DNA from: JAOUEA01 sp963790335
Lineage (GTDB): Bacteria; Actinomycetota; UBA4738; HRBIN12
Assembly (NCBI GenBank): GCA_963790335.1
Contig: CAWBOB010000002.1
Coordinates: 394,432-458,431 of the forward strand
Length of the DNA: 64,000 nucleotides
Reading direction: 5' to 3'
The notes below the pieces were generated by a model that ran no database searches, was not told the DNA's origin, and was given only the letters and a program-made list of their open reading frames with translations. Below, piece after piece: positions 1 to 9,941 of this stretch; the first letter of the stretch is position 1; every line of letters begins with the position of its first letter. The translations under genes were made by a program, and so were the position numbers.

Positions 1-818
1 GTCGTTGCGCGCATCGGCACCGTGGCGGTGCCCCGACAGACCCTCGACGACCTCGAGGATCGGCAGGAAGAGGTCGGTCTCGAACACGTTGTCGACGCCC
101 TGCAGGATCGTCGCGACGCGTTCGAGGCACGAGCCGGTGTCGACGTTCTTCCCGGGCAAGGGGGCGAGCACGGTGCCCTCGCCGTCGATCTGTTCCTGGA
201 TGAAGACGAGGTTCCAGATCTCCATGAACCGCTCTTCGTCGACATCGGGACCACCGTCGGGACCGTACGCTCGGTCCCCGGTCGACGAAGATCTCCGAGC
301 ACGGCCCCGCCGGACCGGCGGCGTGCGTGTGCCAGTAGTTCGCGAGCTCACCCTCGGCGTCGAGCTTGCCGCGGCGAACGAGCCGCTCGGGAGCCAGGCC
401 GGCGAGATCGACCCACGCTCCGGCGGCCTCCTCGTCGGTCTCGTAGATCGTCACCCAGAGGCGGTCGTGGTCGATGCCGTAGCGCTCGGTGAGCGAGCTC
501 GTGCGCCCACGTGATCGCATCGGCCTTGAAGTAGTCGGCGAACGAGAAGTTCCCCAGCATCTCGAAGAAGGTGAGGTGACGCGCATCGTTGCCGACGTTC
601 TCGATGTCGTTGGTGCGCATCACCTTCTGCGTCGTGACCGCTCTCGGGTACGGCGCCTCGCTCTGGCCGAGGAAGTACGGGATGAACTGATTCATGCCGG
701 CGTTCGTGAGGAGCAATCCCGACTCGGGGGGCGGGATCAGCGATGAGGAGCGCACCCGGGTGTGCCCGCGTTCGGCGAAGAACGACAGGAAGGTCTCGCG
801 GATCTCGGTGCCCTGCAT
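1..818 (-). CDS. alaS: Alanine-tRNA ligase, N-terminal part (cut by window edge, two frame breaks)
   Basis: Charges tRNA-Ala with alanine in the cytoplasm. The start at 818 gives the usual AlaRS opening (GTEIRETFLSFFAERGH, then TNAGMNQFIPYFLG, NDIENVGNDARHLTFFEMLGN), the class II motif 1-2 region of the catalytic core. The frame breaks near 491-500 and again near 268-275. Reading through both breaks restores AlaRS sequence including GPCSEIFVDRGP and FMEIWNLVFIQ, up to the window edge. Each break looks like one extra base. An essential gene would not tolerate them, so they are probably sequence errors. The rest of the gene lies outside the window. It is last in a minus-strand run after the two small membrane-protein genes, a common actinobacterial order. 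Confidence 0.93.
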
Positions 819-831
819 CGCGGGAGTCTAA

Positions 832-1060
832 CTACGGGTCGTCGCGTCGCAGCTCCGCTTCGCGCTCCTCCATGGCTCGCTTGCCTTCCTGGATCGACTC
901 CGATACGAGCTTGGAGAAGTCGAGCACGCCTCCCTTGGCCTCGCGGGCGATGGTGGCCGGGGCAACGCGCTCGGGCCTGCTTGCGCGCCCATCGGCTCGC
1001 GAGGACCGCCCCGGTCGCACCCGCTCCGAGCCCGAGCGCGACCCAGAAGCCCCGCTTCAC
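832..1060 (-). CDS. Small membrane-anchored protein (YtxH-like), one frame break
   Basis: A protein of about 75 residues with an N-terminal hydrophobic segment (GFWVALGLGAGATGAVLASR), then a basic and charged tail ending REAELRRDDP. The GTG start at 1060 overlaps the stop of the DUF948 gene as GTGA, which suggests translational coupling. The frame changes near 970: upstream it reads WARKQAR and downstream ERVAPATIAREAKGGVLDF, and one missing base would join them. Small proteins of this form commonly sit between a DUF948 gene and alaS in actinobacteria, and that context is the main support. Function is unknown. Confidence 0.6.
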
Positions 1061-1431
1061 TTCTTGCGGCCGCGCATCTTCGCGAAGCCCGTCTTCACGC
1101 CCGCACCGAGCCCGATCACCTTGACGAGTGGGCTCGCCGCGGCCTGCTCGACGAGCCCGGAGAGCTTCTCGACCCGGGCGACGATGTCGGTGGCGCTCAC
1201 GAGCATCGTGTCGACGCGGTCGAGCTCGCGGTTGGTGCGCTCCACCGAGCCCTTCACCTCCCGCAGCAGCGGAACGGCTTCCTCGCGCATGGTGTCGATC
1301 GTCATCTTGGTGCTCTCGAGCACGCGGAAGGTGTTCAGCAGCACCACGCACAGGGCGAGCACGAGCAGCCCCCAGAACGCCGCCAGGATGATGAGGGCGG
1401 TGTCGCCGGCGGTGAGGGCGAGGAGCGTCAT
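1057..1431 (-). CDS. DUF948-type membrane protein
   Basis: A 124-residue protein with one N-terminal membrane helix (roughly residues 8-32) followed by an alpha-helical region (ESTKMTIDTMREEAVPLLREV, VERTNRELDRVD) that looks like a periplasm- or cytoplasm-facing coiled coil. This matches the DUF948 family, whose function is unknown. I chose the ATG at 1431 because GGGAGG lies 7 bases upstream. An in-frame ATG at 1446 has no such site. A TAGGCT -10-like element near 1482-1487 could drive the DUF948, YtxH-like and alaS run. Confidence 0.75.
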   Translation of the reverse strand: MTLLALTAGDTALIILAAFWGLLVLALCVVLLNTFRVLESTKMTIDTMREEAVPLLREVKGSVERTNRELDRVDTMLVSATDIVARVEKLSGLVEQAAASPLVKVIGLGAGVKTGFAKMRGRKK

Positions 1432-1522
1432 GGTCGAGCCTCCCATGGGTCGTCGTCGGGGTCCGGTCGGGCTGGGCGCTTAGCCTACCCGACCCGTTCT
1501 CGAGGCCGGCCCGGCTGACGGG

Positions 1523-2791
1523 TCAGGGCTCGTCGTCGATCCGGGGAGCCGCCGTGCCGGGCTCGCGCGCGACATCGTCGCCTTGCCCCGACGGCTCGTA
1601 GTAGCGCCGGCCCGACACGCTCGCCGGCCGGTACTCCTGGTCGACGGCGTGGCCCGGGAAGTCGTGAGGGTACCGGTAGCCCTTCCCGTGGCCGAGCTGC
1701 TTCGCGCCCCGATAGCTCGCGTCCCGCAGATGCAGCGGCACGGGGTCCGATGCGGCCGCATCCTCGAAGGCGGCGCCGATCGCCGTATACACGCTGTTCG
1801 ACTTCGGCGCGGTCGCGAGGTAGATGGTCGCGTGCGCGAGGTTCAGCCGCACCTCGGGAAGCCCGACGTGCTCGACCGCGTGCGCGGCGGCGACGGCGAC
1901 GGCCAGGGCGTCGGAGTCCGCCATGCCGATGTCCTCGCTCGCGTGCACGATGAGTCGCCGGGCGATGAACCGCGGATCCTCCCCCGCCTCGATCATGCGG
2001 GCGAGCCAGAACAGGGCGGCATCGGGATCCGAGCCGCGGATCGACTTGATGAACGCGCTGATGACGTCGTAGTGCGCGTCTCCCTGACGGTCGTAGACGA
2101 TGGCCCTTCGCTGTACAGCATCGGCGACGACCTCGCGCGTGATCTCACCATCACCGGCGGCCTGGGCGGCGTCGGCGGCGGCCTCCAGTCCCGTGAGCGC
2201 CATGCGGGCGTCGCCGCCGGCGATCGTGACGAGGTGCTCGAGCGCGTCGTCGGCGATCGCGAGCCCCGTGCGACCCAGGCCACGCCCCTCGTCGCCGAGC
2301 GCCCGGCGCAGCAACGTCGTGACCGCGTCGTCCTCGAGCGGCTCGAGCCGCAGCAGCAGGCATCGTGAGAGCAGCGGCGTGTTCAGCGAGAAGTACGGGT
2401 TCTCGGTGGTGGCCCCGATGAGCGTCACGGTGCCTTCCTCGACCGCGGGCAGCAACACGTCCTGCTGAGCCTTCGACCACCGATGCACCTCGTCGACGAA
2501 GAGCACGGTGCGGAAGAGCCCGCCGCGCGCGGCTTCCATGATCTTGCGAGCGTCGGCCACGCCCGAGCTCACGGCCGACAGGCGCATGAGGTCGGCGCCG
2601 ACCGCGTCGGCGAGCAGGTGCGCGAGCGTGGTCTTGCCCGTGCCCGCGGGCCCCCACACGATGATGGAAGGCAAGGAGCCCTTCGACAGGATGCGCGTGA
2701 GCGCCCTGCCCTCGCCGACGAGGTGCCCCTGACCGACGAACTCCTCGAACGACGCCGGGCGCATACGAGCCGCGAGCGGCGCGTCGGTCAT
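1523..2791 (-). CDS. rarA: Replication-associated recombination protein A (RarA/MgsA AAA+ ATPase)
   Basis: A AAA+ ATPase related to clamp loaders and RuvB that acts at stalled replication forks. It is intact at 422 residues, the usual family length. Visible motifs are the RarA opening RPASFEEFVGQGHLVGEG, Walker A GPAGTGKTT, Walker B LFVDEVHRW (most relatives have DEIHRF), sensor 1 GATTENPYFSLN and the SRC arginine-finger region. The C-terminal part carries FIKSIRGSDPDAALFWLARM, characteristic of the RarA tetramerisation domain, then a glycine- and tyrosine-rich tail. The ATG at 2791 lies 4 bases from the aspS stop, so the two are probably co-transcribed. Confidence 0.95.
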   Translation of the reverse strand: MTDAPLAARMRPASFEEFVGQGHLVGEGRALTRILSKGSLPSIIVWGPAGTGKTTLAHLLADAVGADLMRLSAVSSGVADARKIMEAARGGLFRTVLFVDEVHRWSKAQQDVLLPAVEEGTVTLIGATTENPYFSLNTPLLSRCLLLRLEPLEDDAVTTLLRRALGDEGRGLGRTGLAIADDALEHLVTIAGGDARMALTGLEAAADAAQAAGDGEITREVVADAVQRRAIVYDRQGDAHYDVISAFIKSIRGSDPDAALFWLARMIEAGEDPRFIARRLIVHASEDIGMADSDALAVAVAAAHAVEHVGLPEVRLNLAHATIYLATAPKSNSVYTAIGAAFEDAAASDPVPLHLRDASYRGAKQLGHGKGYRYPHDFPGHAVDQEYRPASVSGRRYYEPSGQGDDVAREPGTAAPRIDDEP

Positions 2792-4565
2792 GTCAGCCTT
2801 CGGAGGGGCCCGGATTCGGGGAGTGCGCGAGCGCTGAGCCCGAGCTCCTGCAGCTGCTTCTCGTCGACGGGAGCCGGCGCGCCGGTCAGCGGATCGGTGC
2901 CCGACTGCGACTTCGGGAAGGCGATGACGTCACGGATCGCGTCCTTGCCGGCCATGAGCATCACGAGGCGGTCGACCCCCATCGCGATGCCGCCGTGGGG
3001 CGGCGCGCCGAGCGTGAGCGCCCGCAGCAGATGCCCGAACTGCTCCTCGATCTCGTCGTGGGCGAGGCCGAGCGACTCGAAGACCGCACGCTGCGTCTGC
3101 GCATCGTGCATGCGGATGCTGCCGCCCCCGACCTCGAAGCCGTTCAGCACGAGGTCGTAGGCGCGAGCCTTCGCGGTCTCGGGCGCGAGGTCCTCGGAGG
3201 CGGGCGCGGTGAACGGATGATGCACCGAGACCCAGCGCTCCTCGTCGTCGCTGTACTCGAACAGCGGCGGCTCGACCATCCAACAGAAGCTCCAGGCACC
3301 GGCGGGGATCAGATCGAGTGTCGCGGCGAGGTCACGCCGAAGGCCGTCGAGCGCGACGTTGGCCCTGTCCCCGCGGTCGGCGACGATGCAGACGAGGTCG
3401 CCCTCGGCGGCGCCCGTCAGGCTCACCACCTGGGCGAGCTCGTCGGGCGAGAGGAACTTCTCGACCGGCGAGCGCACGACGCCGTCCGGCCTCGACGGCC
3501 ATCCAGACGAGGCCGGCGGCACCGCGCCCCTTGGCGTCGTCGATCAGGCGGTCGAGCTCCTTGCGTGAGAACGATGCGGCGCCGGGCGCGGCGAGCGCCT
3601 TGATCACGCCGCCGCTCGCGAGCACCGACGCGAACGCGTTGAATCCGGTCATCGGCGAACACCGCAGCGAGGTCGGCGAGCTCCATGCCGTACCGCAGAT
3701 CCGGCTTGTCCGAACCGAACCGCGCCATCATCTCGTCGTACGTGAGCTGCGGGAACGGCGTGGTCACCTCGGCGCCGGCCACCTCGCCCACGATGCGCGC
3801 GTACAGCGGCTCGATCAGATCGATCAGGTCCTGCTCGGTGACGAACGACATCTCCACGTCGAGCTGGGTGAACTCGAACCCACGGTCGGCGCGCGACGCT
3901 TCATCGCGCAGGCACCGCACGATCTGGTAGTAGCGGTCCTGCCCGCCCACCATGAGCAGCTGCTTGAGCTGCTGGGGCGACTGCGGCAGCGCGTAGAAGG
4001 TCCCCGGCCACAGGCGACTCGGCACGAGGAAGTCGCGGGACCCCTCGGGCGTCGAGCGCGTGAGCATCGGGGTCTCGACCTCGACGAATCCCTGCGCGTC
4101 GAGGTGCTCCCGCATGAGCCGCACGATCCGCGCCCGCATCGCGAGCACCTTCGTCATCTCCGGACGACGCAGATCCAGGTAGCGGTAGCGCAGCCGAAGA
4201 TCCTCGCCCGCCTCGATGCGATCCTCGATCGGGAAGGGCGGCGTCTCGCGACGCGTTCAGCACCTCGAGCGTCGAGGCCGCCACCTCGATCTCCCCGGTC
4301 CCCAGGTCGGCGTTGGTCATGCCCTCGGGGCGCGCCCGACCGAGCCCGTCACGCGGACCACGTCCTCGGCGCCGAGGCGCTGCGCCGCCGCGTGTGCCTC
4401 GGCCGCGCTCTGCGGGTGGAACACGACCTGCACGGCGCCGTGGCGGTCCCGCAGGTCGATGAACGTCACGCCGCCGTGATCGCGGCGATGGGCGACCCAT
4501 CCGCAGAGTGAGACCTCGTCGCCCGCGTGGTCGAGCCGGAGCTCGCCGCAGGCGTGCGTGCGCAT
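2788..4565 (-). CDS. aspS: Aspartate-tRNA ligase (four frame breaks)
   Basis: A class II synthetase that charges tRNA-Asp (or Asp and Asn in species without AsnRS). The ATG at 4565 opens MRTHACGELRLDHAGDEV, the OB-fold anticodon-binding domain. The catalytic domain follows, with VEVETPMLTRSTPEGSRDF, QSPQQLKQLLMVGG, RCLRDEASRADR and FTQLDVEMSFV. A GAD insertion domain comes next, and class II motif 3 is GGIAMGVDRLVMLMAGKD. The frame shifts near 4330, 4247, 3650 and 3487. Each time the next segment continues AspRS without loss, so the gene is whole apart from single-base changes. Four breaks in one essential gene argue for poor local sequence quality rather than decay. Confidence 0.93.
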
Positions 4566-4595
4566 GGAGGTCTGCAGCGGCGATGCTTCGTCGGC

Positions 4596-5889
4596 TCACG
4601 CCGGCCCGTCCGTTCCGTCGACGGGATCGTCGAGCCTCGACAGCCATCGGACGACGTCGTCCCGGGGCACCTGCTGCTGCATGCCGTCGGCGAGCCGGCG
4701 CAGCGTGACCACGCCGTCGGCGGCTTCCCGCTCCCCCACGATCGCCGTGAAGCTCGCGCCGGCGCGGTCCGCCATCTTGAGCTGCGCCTTGAGCGGCCGT
4801 TCCTCGAGCGCGTGGGCCGCGGCGATGCCGGCCGAGCGCAACTCGTCGACGAGCGACGAGCCGGCCGGTCCCGCCCCTTCCCCGATCGCGACCACGAACC
4901 CCGTCGGCGTGCGGGCGGGCGGAAGCGCGACGCCTTCGGCTTCCATGGCGAGCAGCACCCGGTCCAGACCCAGCGCGAACCCCACACCCGGCGTCGACGG
5001 CCCTCCGAGCGCCTCGGCGAGACCGTCGTAGCGACCCCCGGCGTTCACCGTGCCGGCCTTGTTCGCCGCGAGCACGCCCGAGATCCATTCGAACGCCGTG
5101 CGCGTGTAGTAGTCGAGGCCGCGCACCAGGCGAGGGTCGAGCACGTAGTCGACGCCCGCCCGTCGAGCCCGTCGCGAACGGCGGCGAAGTGCTCCGCGCA
5201 CGGATCACAGAGACGGTCGGCGATCGTCGGGCGCCGCCCGCACGAAGTCGCGCTCGCCGTCGACCTTGCAGTCGAACACGCGCAGCGGATTGCGATCGAG
5301 CCGCTCACGGCAGTCGGCGTCGAGCCGGTCGCGGAACGGTTGGAAGTACGCGACGAGCTCGTCGCGGTAGGCGGGACGGCACGCTTCGTCGCCGATCGAG
5401 TTGAGGTGCAGGGTCACGTCGGCGAGCCCACGGCCCGCCGAGGAACCGTTCGCCCATCTCGATCACCTCCACGTCGGCGCCGGGAGCGCCGGTGCCGATC
5501 ACCTCGACGCCGAACTGACGGAACTCGCGCATGCGGCCGGCCTGCGGCCGTCCGTGGCGGAACTCCGAGGCGACGTAATAGCCCTTGAACGGATTGGGCA
5601 GCGACTGCGCGTGGGCGAGGTAGGCGCGCACGACGCCCGCCGTGCTCTCGGGCCTGAGCGTGACCGAACGTCCGCCCTTGTCCTCGAAGGTGTACATCTC
5701 CTTCGTGACGACGTCGGATGTCTCTCCCGACGTTCGCGCGAAGAGCTCGGTCTGCTCGAAGGTGGGGGTCTCGACGTACCGGTAGCCGTACAGTCGGGCG
5801 AGGCGGTGGGCCTCGTCGTAGAGGCCGAGCATCGCGTCGGCGCGGTCGGGCAGCAGGTCCTGCGTGCCCCGGGGGGGCGCGAGCTCCAT
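4596..5889 (-). CDS. hisS: Histidine-tRNA ligase (three frame breaks)
   Basis: A class II synthetase that charges tRNA-His. The ATG at 5889 opens PPRGTQDLLPDRADAML, the standard HisRS start, and overlaps the preceding stop as TGATG. Motif 1 is YRYVETPTFEQTELF, motif 2 is FRHGRPQAGRMREFRQFG, and the HisA motifs LVRGLDYYTRTAFEW and GGRYDGL are present. Motif 3 is GFALGLDRVLLAM, followed by a C-terminal anticodon-binding domain. The frame changes near 5425, 5228 and 5160, and reading through restores HisRS each time. The gene lies between a metallo-hydrolase and aspS in one minus-strand run. Confidence 0.92.
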
Positions 5890-6525
5890 CAGACGAGCTC
5901 CCGCAGGAACGGGTTCGACGCACGCTCCCGGCCCACCGTCGTCTCGTGGTCCGTGACCGGGCAGCACCGGCACGGCGTCGTCGAGCGTGAGGAACCTGCG
6001 CAGGCTCTGCTGCATCGCCGCCGGGTCGGAGTTGTCGAAGTCGGAGCGTCCGATCGAGCCCGCGAAGACGAGGTCGCCGGAGCAGAACGCGACGTCGGCG
6101 TCGACCCCGAACGCGCAGTGCCCAGGGGTATGGCCCGGCGTGTGCATCACGGCGATCTCGAGCCCGGCGAGGCGCAGCACCTCGCCGTCGGCGAGCGTTC
6201 GCAGGTCCTTCACCGGAGCGAGCGGGTTGTCGAACCCGGCCCGCCAGGCGGGCTCGTCGGTGAACGCGACGGCGTCGGCCTCGTGCACGTAGACCGGCAT
6301 CTCGCCGGCGAACTCGCCCGCTTCGCCGGCGTGATCGAGATGGGCGTGGGTCGCGAGGACCGCGACGGGCATCTTGCCCGCCGCGCCGAGCATGGCGTGC
6401 ACGGCGTCGGGCGCGAACCCGGGGTCCACGACGACCGCTTCGTCGCTCGCGTCGGACGACAGCAGCCAGCAGTTCGTGCCGTACGCGTTCGCGTTGAAGA
6501 CGTCGAGCCACATCAGGCCGCTCAT
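5889..6525 (-). CDS. Metallo-beta-lactamase-fold hydrolase, glyoxalase II-like (one frame break)
   Basis: A cytoplasmic hydrolase of the MBL fold, about 210 residues. The metal-binding motif is THAHLDHAGE. Further ligands fall in MHTPGHTPGHCAFG, FCSGDLVFAGSIGRSDF and VLPGHGP. This arrangement is typical of the small GloB/YcbL-type hydrolases often found beside hisS in actinobacteria. The natural substrate cannot be told from sequence; a thioester hydrolase is the usual suggestion. The start is either ATG 6525 (MSGLMWLDVF) or ATG 6513. A frame break near 5948 separates PGHGP from the expected ending ETTVGRERASNPFLREL, whose stop overlaps hisS. Confidence 0.85.
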
Positions 6526-6575
6526 GCTAGCGGACGCCCTCGTCGCGCCCGGCACGGCTCCGCACGAGTCGGACG

Positions 6576-7022
6576 CTACAGCGTCGCGGTGTCGAGGAGC
6601 AGGGTGACGGGGCCGTCGTTGACGAGCTCGACCTGCATGTCGGCACCGAACACACCGCGGCCGACGGCGAGCCCGTGACGCTCCAGGCCGGCCGCCAGCG
6701 CCTCGACGAGCAGCGACGCTTCGGCCGGATCGGCCGCGGCGGTCCACGACGGGCGCCGGCCCTTGCGCAGGTCGGCGTAGAGGGTGAACTGCGAGACCAC
6801 GAGCACCTCGCCCCCCACATCGGCCAGCGCGAGGTTCATCTTGCCCGCCTCGTCGGCGAAGACCCGCAGCGTGGCGATCTTGTCGGCGAGCCGGTCGGCG
6901 TCGTGAGCGGCATCGCCGTGCCCGACGCCGGCCAGAGCCAGGAATCCTCGGCCGATCGCGGCGATGCGCGACCCCCCAACACTCACCGACGCACGCGAGA
7001 CCCGCTGCACCACGACGCGCAT
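6576..7022 (-). CDS. dtd: D-aminoacyl-tRNA deacylase
   Basis: Removes D-amino acids (and glycine from tRNA-Ala) from mischarged tRNAs. It is intact at 148 residues, the usual length. It opens MRVVVQRVSRASVSV and carries the diagnostic SQFTLYADLRKGRRPSW motif and the C-terminal NDGPVTLLLDT (the cis Gly-Pro motif region is VNDGPVT). It lies 7 bases after rsh in the same direction, the conserved rsh-dtd order. Confidence 0.96.
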   Translation of the reverse strand: MRVVVQRVSRASVSVGGSRIAAIGRGFLALAGVGHGDAAHDADRLADKIATLRVFADEAGKMNLALADVGGEVLVVSQFTLYADLRKGRRPSWTAAADPAEASLLVEALAAGLERHGLAVGRGVFGADMQVELVNDGPVTLLLDTATL

Positions 7023-7029
7023 CGATGGC

Positions 7030-9320
7030 TCAGCTGGGCACGACCCGATAGGCGTCGTACACGCTCTCCACGCGCTTCACCGACGCGAGCACGCTCGACA
7101 GATGGGCGATGTCGGCGAGCTCGAACGAGAAGCGCAACCGGGTGATGCGGTCCTTCCCGGTGGTCGAGCTCGCCGACAGGATGTTGACGTGGCCGTCGGA
7201 GAGCATCGTGGCCACGTCGGACAGGAGCCGGGTGCGATCGAGCGCCTCGACCTGGATCGCGACCACGAACGAGGTCGGCTTGCCCTCGGCCCAGGTGACG
7301 TCGATCAGCCGGTCGGGCTGGCGGCGGAGCGAAGTCACGTTGGGGCAGTCGGTGCGATGCACGCTCACGCCCTGTCCCTTCGTCACGAACCCGAGGATCT
7401 CGTCGCCCGGCACCGGCGTGCAGCACCGGCTGAGCCGGACCCACACGTCGGGCAGACCATGCACGACGACGCCCGACGCGGTGTCGCGGACCCCGCCGAG
7501 GCGCACCGGGCGAGCGAGCGGCACGTCGGCGACGACGTCTTCCTCGTCGCTCTCGCCGAGCACCAGACGGGAGACCCGGGCCACGATCGACTGGGGAGAG
7601 ACGTGGCCCTCCCCGACGGCCACGTAGAGCGCCTCGAGGTTCGGGTACTTCAGCTCGCTCGCGACGGTCGTGAGCGATTCGGTCGTCGCCAGCCGCTTGA
7701 TCGGAAGGTTCTGCTTGCGCAGCGATCGGGTCACGGAGTCGCGGCCGTGCTCGAGGGCGTCCTCACGCCGGCCCCGCGAGAACCACTGACGGATCTTGGA
7801 TCGAGCCCGCGGCGTCTTCACGAACTGCAGCCAGTCCTGCGAGGGACCTTCGCCCTGCGCGCGCGACGTGAGGATCTCGACCGTGTCGCCCGTTCGCAGT
7901 TCGTAGTCCAGGGGCACGAGCTTGCCCCCTACCTTGGCGCCGATCGTGCGGTGTCCGACGTCGGTGTGGATCGAGTACGCGAAGTCCACGGGCGTCGCAC
8001 CGGCGGGAAGGTTCACCACGTCGCCCTTGGGGGTGAACACGAAGACCTGGCCGCCGTAGAGGTCGATGCGGAGCGAGTCCATGAACTCGCGGGGATCGGC
8101 CATGTCCTTCAGCCAATCCATCATCTGCCCCAGCCACGCCGCCTCGGCCGATGCTTCCTTGGCCTGCTTGCCACCTTCCTTGTAGCGCCAATGGGCGGCG
8201 ATGCCGTACTTGGCGGTGCGATGCATGTCGCGGGTGCGGATCTGGATCTCGAGCGGCTTGCCTCCCGGGCCCGACCACCGTGGTGTGCAGCGACTGGTAC
8301 ATGTTCGACTTGGGCATCGCGACGTAGTCCTTGAAGCGACCGGGGATCGGCTTCCAGAGGGCATGCACGCATCCGAGGGCGGCGTAGGTGTCGCGGAGCG
8401 ACTCGACGAGGATGCGCACCCCGACGAGGTCGTAGATCTCGTTGAACTCCTTGCCCCGGATCACCATCTTCTCGTAGACGGAGTACAGATGCTTCGGGCG
8501 GCCCTCGACCTCCGCCTTGACGCCGAGCTCCTTGAGCTTGGCGCGCGCATCGCTCGTGACCTGCTCGATCAAGCGCGGTTCGCTCGCCGCGTCGAGCCGC
8601 CACGAGGCTCGAGATCTCGCGGTACGGGCCGGGGTGCAGCGTGCGGAAGGAGAGATCCTCGAGCTCCCACTTGATCTCCTGCACACCGAGCCGGTGTGCG
8701 AGCGGCGCGTAGATCTCGAGGGTCTCGGTCGCGATGCGCCGCTGCTTGTGCTCGGGCAACACCGAGAGCGTGCGCATGTTGTGCAGCCGGTCGGCGAGCT
8801 TGATCAGCAGCACCCGGATGTCGCCCGCCATCGCGACGATCATCTTGCGCACGTTCTCCGCTTGCTCCTGCTCACGGGAGTGGAACTCGTAGCGCTCGAG
8901 CTTCGTCAGGCCGTCGACGATGCGGGCCACCTCGGGCCCGAACCCCGTCTCGATGTCGGCCATGGTGACCTCGGTGTCCTCCACGGTGTCATGGAGGAGC
9001 GCGGCCTCGAGGGTCGTGGTGTCGAGCCGCAGATCCGCGAGGATGCTCGCGACCGCGACGGGGTGGGTGATGAAATCCTCGCCGGACTTGCGGAGCTGGC
9101 CCTCGTGCGAGGCTTCCGCGAACGCGTAGGCGCGAACGATCTCGCGCGTATCGGCCCTGGGGTTGTAGGCGCGGACCTTCTTGACGACGACGTCGATCGG
9201 TGACGGCGCGGCGCCCTCGCCCCGACGCAGCCGGGGGCGCGGCAGGTTCGGAAGGCGGCTACCGCGTCGCTGCGGCGTCTCCTCCTGATGATCGAGGCCG
9301 AGCTCTTCCCTGCTGTCCAC
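7030..9320 (-). CDS. rsh: Bifunctional (p)ppGpp synthetase/hydrolase (two frame breaks)
   Basis: A long RelA/SpoT-type enzyme that makes and breaks the alarmone (p)ppGpp. Domains in order: an HD hydrolase domain with HDTVEDT and KLADRLHNMRTL; a synthetase domain with YDLVGVRILVES and PKSNMYQSLHTTV; TGS (FVFTPKGDVVNLPAGATP); a conserved-cysteine/zinc-finger region (RLSRCCTPVPGDEILGFVT); and a C-terminal ACT domain. The intact HD motif supports hydrolase activity. The frame breaks near 8600 and 8270; at the second, the coding strand reads GGGAGGC where GGGGGC would restore VGPGGKPLEIQIRT. The GTG start at 9320 has AGGAGG upstream and a TACACT -10-like element at 9340-9345. Confidence 0.94.
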
Positions 9321-9365
9321 CGCGCCTCCTCGCGCCCCAAGTGTAGGGGCTGCGGGCGGACGCCC

Positions 9366-9887
9366 TCAGTAGTGGATCAGCGTGTACAGCTCGTGATCGA
9401 CGAGCCGCTCGCGTCCGCGAAGGAAGTCGAGCTCGATCACGGTCGCGATGCCGCAGACCTTGCCCCCCACGTGCTGCACGAGCGAGGCGGCCGCGCGGGC
9501 CGTGCCGCCGGTCGCGAGCACGTCGTCGACGATCAGCACGCGCTCGCCGGGGTTGATGCCGTCGACGTGCAACTCGAGCGTGGCGGTGCCGTACTCGAGC
9601 TCGTAGTCCTCGGCGACCGTCTCCGAAGGAAGCTTGCCCTGCTTGCGGATCGGCACGAAGCCCGCGCCGAAGTGGTACGCCACCGGTGAGGCGATGATGA
9701 AGCCTCGCGCCTCGATGCCCACGACCTTGTCGACGTTGCCCCGGCCGAAGCGCACGACCATGAGATCGGTGATGGTCGAGAACGCGATCGGGTGGGCGAG
9801 GACCGGCGTGATGTCCTTGAACACGATGCCCGGCTCGGGGAAGTCGGGAACGTCGCGGATCAGGCCCTTGATCTGTTCGATATCCAT
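9366..9887 (-). CDS. apt: Adenine phosphoribosyltransferase
   Basis: Salvages adenine by condensing it with PRPP to AMP. It is intact at 173 residues, the normal length. The family start region DVPDFPEPGIVFKDITPVL, the IEARGFI motif and the PRPP-binding loop VLIVDDVLATGGT are all present. It sits between secF and rsh, the conserved secD-secF-apt-rsh order of actinobacteria. Confidence 0.97.
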   Translation of the reverse strand: MDIEQIKGLIRDVPDFPEPGIVFKDITPVLAHPIAFSTITDLMVVRFGRGNVDKVVGIEARGFIIASPVAYHFGAGFVPIRKQGKLPSETVAEDYELEYGTATLELHVDGINPGERVLIVDDVLATGGTARAAASLVQHVGGKVCGIATVIELDFLRGRERLVDHELYTLIHY

Positions 9888-9941
9888 GGGTTCGCGCTCC
9901 TCGATGGCTCCGTGTGGTGCTCTCCGCCGGCCGCCCGTTCG

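Noticed and set aside
2788..9320. Programmed ribosomal frameshifting in aspS, hisS and rsh
   Set aside because: There are several breaks per gene, in both directions, with no slippery heptamers or common signal, and essential genes are affected. Sequence error is more likely.
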